Of a DNA stretch of 64,000 nt, positions 54,477 to 64,000 are shown one piece after another (the first letter of the stretch is position 1; the number at the start of each line of letters is the position of its first letter). The position numbers and the translations under genes are program-made. The DNA is from Cinnamomum chago. Its lineage: Eukaryota; Streptophyta; Magnoliopsida; Laurales; Lauraceae. A model generated the notes under the pieces. It ran no database searches, had not been told where the DNA came from, and was given only the letters and a program-made list of their open reading frames with translations. The stretch spans positions 67,709,501 to 67,773,500 of the forward strand of contig CP142452.1 of NCBI GenBank assembly GCA_038049695.1, given 5' to 3'.

Positions 54477-56457
54477 TAGAAATAATTAGTGAAAGGTCCC
54501 TAAAGTTGAATCTATCCAGCCCCTGGCCCAGGAAAATTCTATTTAAGGGCTCTGGTCCACTCAGCTAGACTATTTGCAACCAGAGGTCCCTACATCCACA
54601 CGGTCATATATTTTAGGACTAATTTGCCCTTTCAACCGTTTCAGGCATAAAATTTTAAAATTTTAAATTTTAAATCTTGTATTCTCCCTCCTTGGGCTTG
54701 AGCAATCCTACACCGAAAGAGATTGAGGAGATTAAGTCACGAGTAGATAACCCCCTTTGGAGAGGAAGAAGACCGAACGCAGTGCCTCTCTTCTCTGGTG
54801 ACGATGAGAACCCTAGAGCCTCTGTGTCCTCAGAGATTGACATCCCACAAAGATCGTTTTATCTCCGTCTTCCATCTTCTTCTCTTGATCAAGAGTGCGG
54901 CCCACCTCTGAATTCGAAATCCAATCTGGAAAAGCCTGAGACCAAATCTCCTTCTCCGGTGAGCAAGTACGACGATTGTGTGTAGACCCACAGAAATTGG
55001 CCCCACCTTTGATATGATCCGCCCTGCTCGTCTCCGCTCTGCCTTCCTCTGCGCTTTCTGATCTGGCGATGGCAACCTAGCGGTCGGCGCTGTTCTCATC
55101 GTTCTTCTTTTGCTTCCAAATAGGGATGTTGTGCAATAGCAACACCTTCGGAGATGAAGTCTCATCTTTGATTTGTTTTAGCAAATCTGAATCCTCTGTT
55201 TCTGGATCACAGTAGATGGTGATCACCTACGAGCGTTAGGTGACAACCTTCCAATTTTGCTCTGATGTCTGCAACATTGCCCGAACCGACCACTCCTATG
55301 GCCCACCTGTGATCTAGACCGATCTCTGACTCCTATCTTCTGCTGCGATGGTGACTGGATCGGGAGTTCAGACCTTTGCTTTCTGCAAAGACATCCTCTG
55401 TGTTGCTGCTTCTGGAATCTTTGCAAACCTGGGATTGATCTGTGTGGCATTCCTTGAGATCACCAGTAGGTCTCCTTGTTCTCCGATCACGCTTAGCCCT
55501 AGGTTCTGTTGAGAGACCTCCAGTTTGAGCAAAATCCCAGGATCTTCAACCTCGCTCTGATACTGGCTCAAACCCCGTCTTGGTTGTAGGCGAAAGGGTC
55601 CATATGAGAGATTTATATGAGTTTTTGTGAAATTTATCTAAGTTTTTAGAAATTTATCTGAGTTTTGGTGAAATTTATCTGAGTTTTGGCAAATTTATCT
55701 GTGTTTTGAGCAAATTTATCTGAGTTTTTTTAAATTTATTTGAGTTTTTTGGAAAATGTATCTGAGTTTTTTGGAAAATTCATTTGTGCTTTTTAGTTTT
55801 ATTTTTTTCTTTTCAAAATTTTTTACACTTTTTTTAAAACAAATTTAACTAAGTTTTGTCAAAAATACATGAGTTTTTGGCAATTTTTTTAGAAATTTGG
55901 AAAATTGATTTATCTTAGTTTTGGCAAATGTGTTTGTGTTTTTTAATTTTATTTGCGTCTTTTGAAATTAATTTATGGATTTTTAAATTTATTTACATTT
56001 TTCAAATTTTCTTTGGATCTTTTGAAATTTATTTGAGTCTTTTGAAATTTATTTATATTTTCTGAAATTTATTTGGATCTTTTGAAATTTATTTGCATCT
56101 TTTGAAATTTATATGCGTTATTTTAAAATTTATTTCTTTTTTTAAATTAATTGCATTTTTTGAAATTATTACATTTTTTTAAATTTATTTGCGTTTTTTT
56201 TTAATTTTATTTGTGTGTTTGTAGAATTTATTTGAAAAATCTAATTAATAGGATTCCATTAATTATGGGCAATTAAAGGGTAGATGACCATTATTAATGG
56301 GATATTCCCACCAAACATGGGATATGATTTAAAGAAATGGAAAATTGGACATTCCAGGTACGGGAATGTGTGTGAGGGACCTTTGGCTGTATGACTTTTT
56401 TTTGTGGACCGTTTGCCTTAAAGTCACACTTTGAGGGACCTCCGACAAAAGTCCCCT
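54477..56457. mobile_element. Possible Pack-type element, copy B
   Basis: Copy of 735-2715, with the same margins and the GC-rich insert (54677-55570). One ORF (54677-54985) stays open. Boundaries as uncertain as in copy A. Confidence 0.3.
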
Positions 56458-57655
56458 TCTAAATATGAGGGGGTGGAACTAGGAAATTGGTCTTATGGAG
56501 GGGTGGCTATATGAAAGGAAATTCTATGGGGGCAATATAGAAAGAAAACTAAACTTTTTTGTAACATTTGGGAGGCCACTATATAAAAAATTATATTGTA
56601 CTTGTTACTGTCATTGGCCTGTGTGCTTAAAATGCATTTATAAGTGTTTTCCTCCCTTGATTCATGTATCTTACACATCAATGTTCACCTTCTTCTAGGG
56701 AGGAAAAAAAGGGTTTAACACACATGTACATACGTTTAACACGCAGGTTTAATATATGTTTTTTTGTACGTACTACATTTATAGTGAATCATAAGTCCGG
56801 ATATTTGGGTTAACGAAAAAGGTTCATTTCTTATTTTATATGGACGAATGCTACCAAAATGAAGCGGGTAGGTTTTGTACAAATTAAACAAAAAGTAGTT
56901 ATTGGTTAATAGCTTCTTCTTTTAAGGGGCATTCGGCGATAGGTCCTTGAACATTTCATTTTATGGCCTTAGGCCCACAATCCATTTTCATAGTGTAGTG
57001 GGTCATTTTTCCAAATTTGAAAACTTAAAATGTCTAAGTTACTATTTCTTTAAAATAAATCATATCCCATGAATAGTGGGATATGCTATTAATAGTGGTC
57101 AACTACCAATTCAAAAGAAAAATAAAATTCAAAAACACAAATAGATTTTAAAATTTTGAATATGGATTGCCTTGGAAGATTTGAAATTCAAAATTTTAAA
57201 ATTTGCCAAAAAACTAAGATAGATTTTTCAAAAATTTGCCTTTTTACTAAACAGAAAATAAATTTAAAAAATAGTAAATAAATTTCAAAAGAACACAAAT
57301 AAATTTTTAAAAAATGTATATAAATTTCAAAACACGCAAATAAATTTCAAAAGAACTCAGATAAATTTCAAAAGACATAAATAAATTTCAAAAGACGTAA
57401 ATAAAATTTCAAAATTCAAATAAATGTCAAAAACTGCAACTACATTTGCCAAAACTAAGATAAACCAATGTTCCAAATTTCAGAAAAATTTGCCAAAAAC
57501 TCAAGTATTTCTTCCAAAACTCAGTTATATTTATTTCAAAAAATGCAAATAAAATGCAAATAAATTTGAAAAGACGCAAATAAATTTCAATAGACACAAA
57601 TAAAATTCAAAAACACAAATAGATTTCAAAAAACATAAATAAATTTTCCAAAAAG
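55600..57655. repeat. AT-rich inverted repeat, copy B
   Basis: Arms 55600-56360 and 57045-57655 correspond to 1860-2620 and 3290-3910. Small indels differ between copies. Confidence 0.8.
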
Positions 57656-57657
57656 AA

Positions 57658-57922
57658 AGGAATTCTAGAGGAATCTATCATTAAACCAAGCTGCCTAGAT
57701 AGAAGATGATGTATACTTGACCATCATAACTTAAGCATACTTGCATCATTCATCTCATTGACTCTCCGAATTCCAAGGCCCCCTTCTGATTTGGGTAAGT
57801 AGACAGTCTCCCAATTAGTCAAGTTCCTTTTTGTTTTACAACTGCTCGCAGACCACAAAAAGCTTTTCAGTAACTTTTCTATTTGATAACAAACCTTCAA
57901 TGGGATTGGAATTGTGAGAGAT
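57658..57922 (-). mobile_element. LINE RT fragment, copy B
   Basis: Counterpart of 3925-4189. GGLGIRRVNEMNDASMLKL is kept, with a few substitutions. Confidence 0.72.
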
Positions 57923-58292
57923 TGTTACACCCCGTCCCGAACCTATCAAGATTAATGCTAATTAATCATGTTTAATTAAGTTAATTATGGTTAATAGTCA
58001 AATTAAGTTAAATTAGTCTCAAATAGCTGAATTGAGCTTAATGGAATGAGTTTGGATGAGATTGAGTTAATTGAATTGGTTTTAGACACAAATTAGTGAG
58101 AATAAGGACTTTTTCATAAATATGAGTTTTCACGTATTTCGTCGAATACGGTAATTCTTGATACGATCACATGTATCTCGGAGAGTACATTAATTTTCAT
58201 AATAGGCTTGAATGCATTTGATCATAAATGGATCAAATGAGTCGTCATTTGACTCGAAATGTAAATAAGGTTGAGAGAAGGGGGCTGTGTGC
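57923..58292 (+). mobile_element. Gypsy-like LTR fragment, copy B
   Basis: Starts TGTTACACCCCGTCCCGAAC, closer to the usual plant gypsy LTR start than copy A. Confidence 0.5.
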
Positions 58293-58308
58293 AAATTCAG
58301 CTTGTATA

Positions 58309-58391
58309 AGGGTTTTAAGAGGTGGGGAATGGACAGCAGCAGAAAGAGGAGAGGAACTTAGGGAAAGAGGAGAGGAACTTAGGGAAGCCAT
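58309..58391 (-). pseudogene. Truncated terpene synthase exon-1 fragment (copy B)
   Basis: Same fragment as 4576-4658: ATG at 58391, LSSSPLS segment duplicated, cut before FHPSVWGD. TATAAATA at 58463-58470. Confidence 0.8.
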
Positions 58392-59255
58392 ACTCCTTGA
58401 AAGTCTTGTCTAAGAAAAATCTGTTTTGCAGAGTGCAGGAATCTAGGCACTGCATTAATGGCTATTTATAAAGCAAAAATTCTACTTGGCCCGACCCTGG
58501 GGACCGAATCCTGGCCTGGTCCCCAGGGAGGACCCTTGGACCCTCTCAATCATCTTAGTTTCACATGTTTATAATTACTGAGTATTTATTCTTCTATCTA
58601 AGCTAAATATTTGTTCTTCTATCTAAACAACACATGTTTAAAATACATATAGAGAGAAAGTTTAAATTGCCCGATTATTCATTGATTTAAAATATCTAGA
58701 ATTTAAAAACTGAGAAAGTCATTTTCATGCTTAGTATTTTGACTCAGTTTAATTTGATTATGTGATTTGTAATAATACTATGCTTGAATCTGAGTGAAAA
58801 CAAGATTTCTTGCAATAAGAATTGGGTTTGCGTATTAGGTCGGGTGCCCAATAAAACTACTCAAAAAATGGAAATCGTGGTTTACCAACTTGTGTTTGGT
58901 AAACATGTTTACCAAACATGTTTAAATAAAAGTTGAGTAATAGATCAGTTGATTACTTTTCTCAGGTGGAATCCGGTTTCTCTCAACACTCCCCCAAGAT
59001 TGGAATCCGGTCAGCACAGTTTTTGTGACACGTTTTTTTTAGTGTTGAACCATTCTTTCTGGGTTACAAGCTTGCAACCAATTGACTCTAAGGCAACATA
59101 AATGCTTTTCAACACTCCTACTCAAATGGAACCCACTTCTGAATTTGGACATCAACTATCCAAAGTAAACTGACGAGGAAGCCCACAAAAAAAATAGACT
59201 TACATAAACCTACCAACACCAAGATCAATTGTTCAACCAAACAAATGGATGATAC

Positions 59256-59967
59256 TGTAATGACCCGAGCCTATTTTTCACATGATGTTGTCCGCTTTAG
59301 TTCATGGATTCAAACTCAATCTTTCCTCACAGTTTTAAAAGGCCTCATGCAGAGTTAAGGGCCAGGTTACACTCATATACCCAAGATCAAGACTAGCATG
59401 TTTCCGATTTGGGACTCATGCACCACTGCATACTCAGTCCTCGTCCGGACCCAACGCCCTTCTCCAAGGGAGCCATAGGCGTGACATACTCCTCCATTGA
59501 AAAATAGAGCCGTCCTCGGCTCTAATGCCATTTGTAACTACCCAAGCTCGTTGTCCACATGATATTGTCCGCTTTGGCTCATGGGATTTCAACCCAATCT
59601 TGTCGCACAGTTTTAAAATGCCTCATGCAAGGTAAGTGATGCATGGTATTAGAGTCGACTTTCGACTAGTTCAAGTGTGGGTCCCTGCGCGCCGTGGTCT
59701 AGTGCAAGTGGGCGGGTTTCCATCTGGGCGGGCCAAGAGGGCTGGTAGGCTACTGCACATGGACGTATAGCCCTAACATGGGTGGATTGTGACACCAAGG
59801 AGTCTCACATCGACTATAGAGAGAAAAGTCCATGGGATTATATAGAGAACTTGCACCCTTACCTTGCATGAGACCTTTTGGTGAGTTGGGGCATACTAAA
59901 AATAAAATCGTGAGGCCCATGGGTCAAAGCGGACAATATCATGCATACATGTGTGGTGGGATGTTAC
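59256..59967. mobile_element. Rearranged TRIM cluster, copy B
   Basis: Counterpart of 5525-6235, same order of short LTR and primer-site motifs. Confidence 0.55.
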
Positions 59968-60247
59968 AGCACTCTTTTTGATTTTTTGTAAGTAATGGCG
60001 GAAAAGAGCCTTCTAAATGTCATCAATCGATCATCAATTAATGGTCACAGTGGTTCCATTATCAAATTATCAGAACCATAATTTGACTCAATTTCTATGA
60101 TCAACTATTTATGGAAGGAGTCTAATATTTTGGCTTAAAATCTTGTATTCTGGCTTATTCAATCTTCTAGGTTAGTTGGAATCCAAGTTTAGGGTTCAAT
60201 GGTATTTTGGTCTTCATATCAGATTTTTAGGATTTTATATATATATA

Positions 60248-60551
60248 GGGAGATGCTCCTATGAGAGATATCTCTCACCTTATATGAGATATATGGGTGG
60301 AGACCCTCACATTTAAGTTGTTGGCATTAGATATGGATGTGAGAGCCCCCATCTTATCTGTCATAGTAATGTGAGAGATGCTCTCATAGGCCGTCATACT
60401 ATATGGGAGTTGCTCCTATGAGAGCATCTCTCGCATTACTATGAAAGATAAGGTGGGGGCCATCATATCTATATCCAATGCCGATAACTTAAATGTGAGG
60501 GACCCCACCCACATCTCTCATAGAATGTGAGAGATATCTTTTATAGGAGCA
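60248..60551. mobile_element. Palindromic MITE, copy B
   Basis: Counterpart of 6521-6823. The first arm reads GGGAGATGCTCCTATGAGAG, more symmetrical than copy A (CTCATATGAG). Confidence 0.8.
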
Positions 60552-61537
60552 TTATATATATATATGACATAAGTTATAAGGACCCACATGTTGATAAGTC
60601 AATGATTGAGGAAGTTGAAAAGCTGCCCAACGCACATCGGCACACAAAGCACAATCTAATTCACCATAAGCAGGGTACACACTGGACGTCCTGTGCAAAA
60701 TCAAATTCACCAAGCTGGACACGCTAAAAAAAATCAGAATGGAGACTGTATAAGAGTTGGCCTAGGCTAGTGTAGATATGATTTTTGTATACCCTGAAAG
60801 TTTTGCAGGCTTACCAGAATGGATACTAGTTCTAATTAACCAATCAACACGTAGTGGACAAAACCAAATAAACAATATAGAACTATCAATCTACCAATCA
60901 CACACCACAAGAAGGCAAACACAATATTTAGCGTGAAAACCCTATCCAGGGAGAAAAACCACGAACCAGAAATCAAGAATTCACGAATAGTCACAAGATA
61001 TGCTCACAGCTCCTTTACCTCAGTCTGTACCTCGACCTAATGACTGTAGTTGTTCTTGCACAAAATCCATTGCCATGACATCCACCGTGCACCATTCTCC
61101 TTACTTGATTTTCTCGCACCTTGTCAGTCAAGATGAACTATCTTCTACAAAAGAGTAGAAGCAACCATAACCTTCTAGAGCAGTCCTTCAGAACGATTTC
61201 TCAATGGCTCTAGTGAATAATTCTCTCTCTAAGATATTTCTTACTTAGATTGATGAGAGAGGTGGTGTTTTGTTTGGAGCAATTGGAGAACTGGGAGACA
61301 CCAGAAGGTTTGAAGAGGAGGCCATTGAGCAGGTAAAGAGCATTTTAAATGGTAGACTGAAAATATTTTATTGTCCGCGATCTCTAGATTGGTCTAATCA
61401 AACAATCAACCAAATAGTGTGTAGAAATAAACAATATGCAACGGAAATAAAATAAATGAGCACACACCACAAGGACATCAAATTTAAGGTGGAAAACCCT
61501 AATCGGGTGAAAAACCACCGATCCAAACTGGATCAAA

Positions 61538-62700
61538 TCAAGCACTATGAATCTCGCAAGTACAAGAAACTGCTAAACTTATTAAATATCTGAATGTCAT
61601 TATATTCATAACAGGGGAGTATGTTTCCTCATAATTAATCTCAGGTTTCTGCAGGAAACCTTGTGCCATTAATCGTACCTTATATCTAGTAATTTCATTC
61701 AGCTCATTCATTTTTCTTACAAAAAGCCACTTGTAACCTATATGGTTAACATCTTTTAGGGTTTGTACTATAGGTCCGAACACACCACGTTTATTGAGAG
61801 ACTCTAACTCTGCTTTGATGGCACTTTCCCATTTTGGTCAATCCTTTCTTTGACGACATTCATTTATAAAACGTGGTTCTGTGGCCCAATCATCATCATC
61901 ATTTTCCTTTGATATTTGTGTAGCTCCTGCATATCCAAATGCGCCATCGATGACAATATCATTTATATTCCATCTCTCTCTTGAATAATTATAAAGTATA
62001 GATATCTCTTCATTGTCCGGTACCGGTGCCTCTTTATGAGCTTCCAAAGTCTCATTAGGGACTTCCATTATTCTAGAGAAAACGGATTTTACCATAACCT
62101 CTTTAAGAGCGTTATGTGCCTCTTCGGGAAGGAACCTCTTCAGGAGCGTTGCATGCCTCTTTGGGAGGACATAATGATGATTGTTCATTTCTCCTTTTCC
62201 GCGGAGCTAAATCCTTTGAACCTATAGGTCTGCCACGCTTCTGGCGTATCACAGATTCTTTTGCTGTCGTATTTTGACTTCATCCTACAGGGACATTAAT
62301 CCTGGCAGGTGCATTCATAGCTGGCACATGTGACTTCGTCACCTTTGTTGCATCGTTAAATGCATCTGGTAATCTGTTTGCAATTTCTTGCAAGTGCACA
62401 ATTCTCCGTACTTCATTCTCACATTGTGAAGTTCGTAGATCCAGATGAGACAGAGTGGAAGTATTCTATGTTAATTCTCGTCGTTCTTCAGGAACTGGTT
62501 GTTCTACAGGAACAATACGTTCTTCAGGAACTATCTAATCTCCCCCTAACGGTGGGAATATTGTCTCATCGAATTGACAATCTGGAAACCGAGCAGTGAA
62601 AACATCTCCTGTCATTGGTTCTAAATATCGAATAATCGAGGAAGAGTCATAACCTACATAGATTCCTAATCAACATTGAAGAATGTTGCACTATTTTTCC
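61538..62700 (-). pseudogene. Ty1/copia polyprotein fragment, copy B
   Basis: Counterpart of 7808-8975. The integrase tail keeps its frame through RYLEPMTGDVF, unlike copy A. RT start (YKWLFVRKMNELNEI, RYKVRLMAQGF, YEETYSPVMN) is closer to the family consensus than copy A. Three fewer or so CAT triplets in the linker. Confidence 0.85.
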
Positions 62701-62707
62701 CTTCGCT

Positions 62708-62960
62708 TTGGGTTTTTTTTTCCCATTGGGTTTTTCCTTAGCAAGGTTTTTAATGAGGCAACTACCTTTGAATGGTGGTCATCCAAGGGGGAGTGTTATA
62801 AGATATGGATCTTGGGTGGATGCCCACTTGAGATTAGTTAGGGTTAGAATTAGGGTTCCTCTCTTGTGGAATTACTTTGCCTATAAATAGGCCTCTCTGA
62901 TGTCATAATATCCCAATTCCAGCCTTACAGATCATTTGTCTCTGCTGAATGAACAGAAGC
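62708..62960 (+). mobile_element. Copia 3' end and LTR start, uninterrupted (copy B)
   Basis: Purine tract CCAAGGGGGAG, LTR start TGTTATAAG at 62794 and TATAAATAG near 62883, running without break through 62898-62909, the site occupied by the LINE in copy A. The LTR's 3' limit was not determined. Confidence 0.6.
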
Positions 62961-64000
62961 CTTGTATACTTTATATTGTTCCACCATTTCTTTTGGTTCA
63001 TGGCAAGTGCATGACCAATGCCCACTTCTTCCACATGGCACGTGTCAGAGATCTGTTGCACGTGTTAATAAAAATGAATTTTATTAACATATACTAGTTT
63101 AATTTATATATATATATATAAGTGAGAGGGCCAGGCCAGGCCTGGTAATGTCCAACCGCAGCCCTCAAATTGGCAAGCATTAACAAGTATTGTCCAAGCC
63201 CTGCCCTTACATTTCTGGGATCAGGTCTTATATTAGGATGTCTGGTGCTTTTTCACTGGGACTGGTTCATGTTTGTATATCCTTATTCCATATTCCATCT
63301 AACTCCTATTTTGTAGCTGCTGCACAGCTCCTAATGTTTTAATCATATTTGCTATGATGTTCATGAATGATTCAGAATATCATTCAGAATATTACAACGA
63401 TTTCTATCTTTGGACTGTTGGGGATGGGGTCACTTCACTGGTATATACAAGTATTCTTTTTTCACTAATTACTACTATCTCGGATATGTCGCGGTACAGG
63501 ATTAATGATGCTTATTTTGAAAGAAAAAAAAAATCATTTTGCGGTCTCCTTTGAGTTTCTAGCCGGGACCGAGTACCCTCATAGGAGGGCCCAATTCACA
63601 GCCCCATGTGTGTAGAGGCATCAAACGTGTCATGTCATGCCAAAGTGGCACCCCTGACAACAAAACACGGCATGCCCGTGTCGTGCCTGAAGCATGCCTA
63701 GGATTTGTCATTAGTGCCACGCCTCCGTATTTTGGGCTTCTAATGTATTGTGCTTCCATTTGTAAGATTTCAGACTTTAAAAGTTTATACACATAAAGAA
63801 GAGTATCACACAGATATGACCAATTTTATAGACTTTAAAAAAAAAATTAAAATAACCTCCAATTCCCCTAATATGACCATTTTATGGCTGTTTGATGTAC
63901 ATTACATGCCAGAAAATGGGCCACACCTGTATACTACCACCATAGTGGCAGAGAGGGCCTGACGATGATATAACTCAGTAAAAATACAAGTGGATACATT
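62961..64000. other. Copy B flank to window edge, no gene
   Basis: Matches 10950-11940. ORFs here are not recognised. Confidence 0.5.

Larger units (their letters stand above)
53745..64000 (+). repeat. Segmental duplication, copy B
   Basis: Direct copy of 1-11940. Differences from copy A include the empty LINE site at 62898-62909, a shorter CAT microsatellite near 61900, an extra stretch of about 35 bases near 63560 and scattered point changes. Copy B also keeps the sequence to the left of copy A's window edge: 52640-53744 is terpene synthase intron 1, shared with copy M at 26769-27545. Confidence 0.95.

Overview
This is plant nuclear DNA, AT-rich and dominated by transposable elements. The plant signals are split exons of a TPS-a-type terpene synthase, split exons of the actin-capping protein alpha subunit, a Cassandra TRIM retrotransposon carrying 5S rRNA sequence, and CACTA, PIF/Harbinger, hAT, copia, gypsy and LINE elements of plant type. 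Long introns packed with transposons suggest a flowering plant with a large genome. I cannot name the species. No bacterial-style operon, CRISPR array or complete tRNA gene was seen.

The layout is set by a large direct duplication. Positions 1-11940 (copy A) recur at 53745-64000 (copy B) in the same order and orientation, offset by about 53.74 kb. A third, broken copy (M) lies at 26769-30530. All three carry exon 1 of a terpene synthase on the minus strand (214-357, 27761-27904, 53958-54101). Copies A and B also hold a truncated extra exon-1 fragment, an AT-rich inverted repeat, a LINE fragment, an LTR fragment, a TRIM cluster, a palindromic MITE and a copia fragment. Copy A alone carries a 1.7 kb LINE insertion (9177-10879), so that insertion postdates the duplication.

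Between copies A and M (12094-23066, minus strand) are six exons of an F-actin-capping protein alpha gene with matching splice phases. The first part of the protein and one internal in-phase exon were not found. Its introns hold a degraded LINE, Ty3/gypsy remnants and a small LTR-type element. Upstream (23700-26562) is a gypsy-type LTR with a nested LINE.

The middle (28-42.6 kb) is mobile DNA: a MITE at the lost TATA box of copy M, a copia LTR, a 72-bp minisatellite (12 units), a CACTA element with 3-bp target duplication that encloses a three-LTR Cassandra array, and a PIF/Harbinger element whose Myb-like ORF is split by a 994-bp hAT-type insertion with a perfect 8-bp target duplication.

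From 54101 down to 44894 (minus strand) lies the best gene-like structure: terpene synthase exons 1-4 with compatible intron phases, a GC splice donor after exon 3, a two-codon deletion in the aspartate-rich metal-binding motif and no recognisable exons 5-7. A solo LTR (42602-44261, ATAAT target duplication) lies just beyond exon 4. I read it as a decaying member of a tandem terpene synthase cluster whose 5' end was copied repeatedly. No gene in the window looks fully intact.
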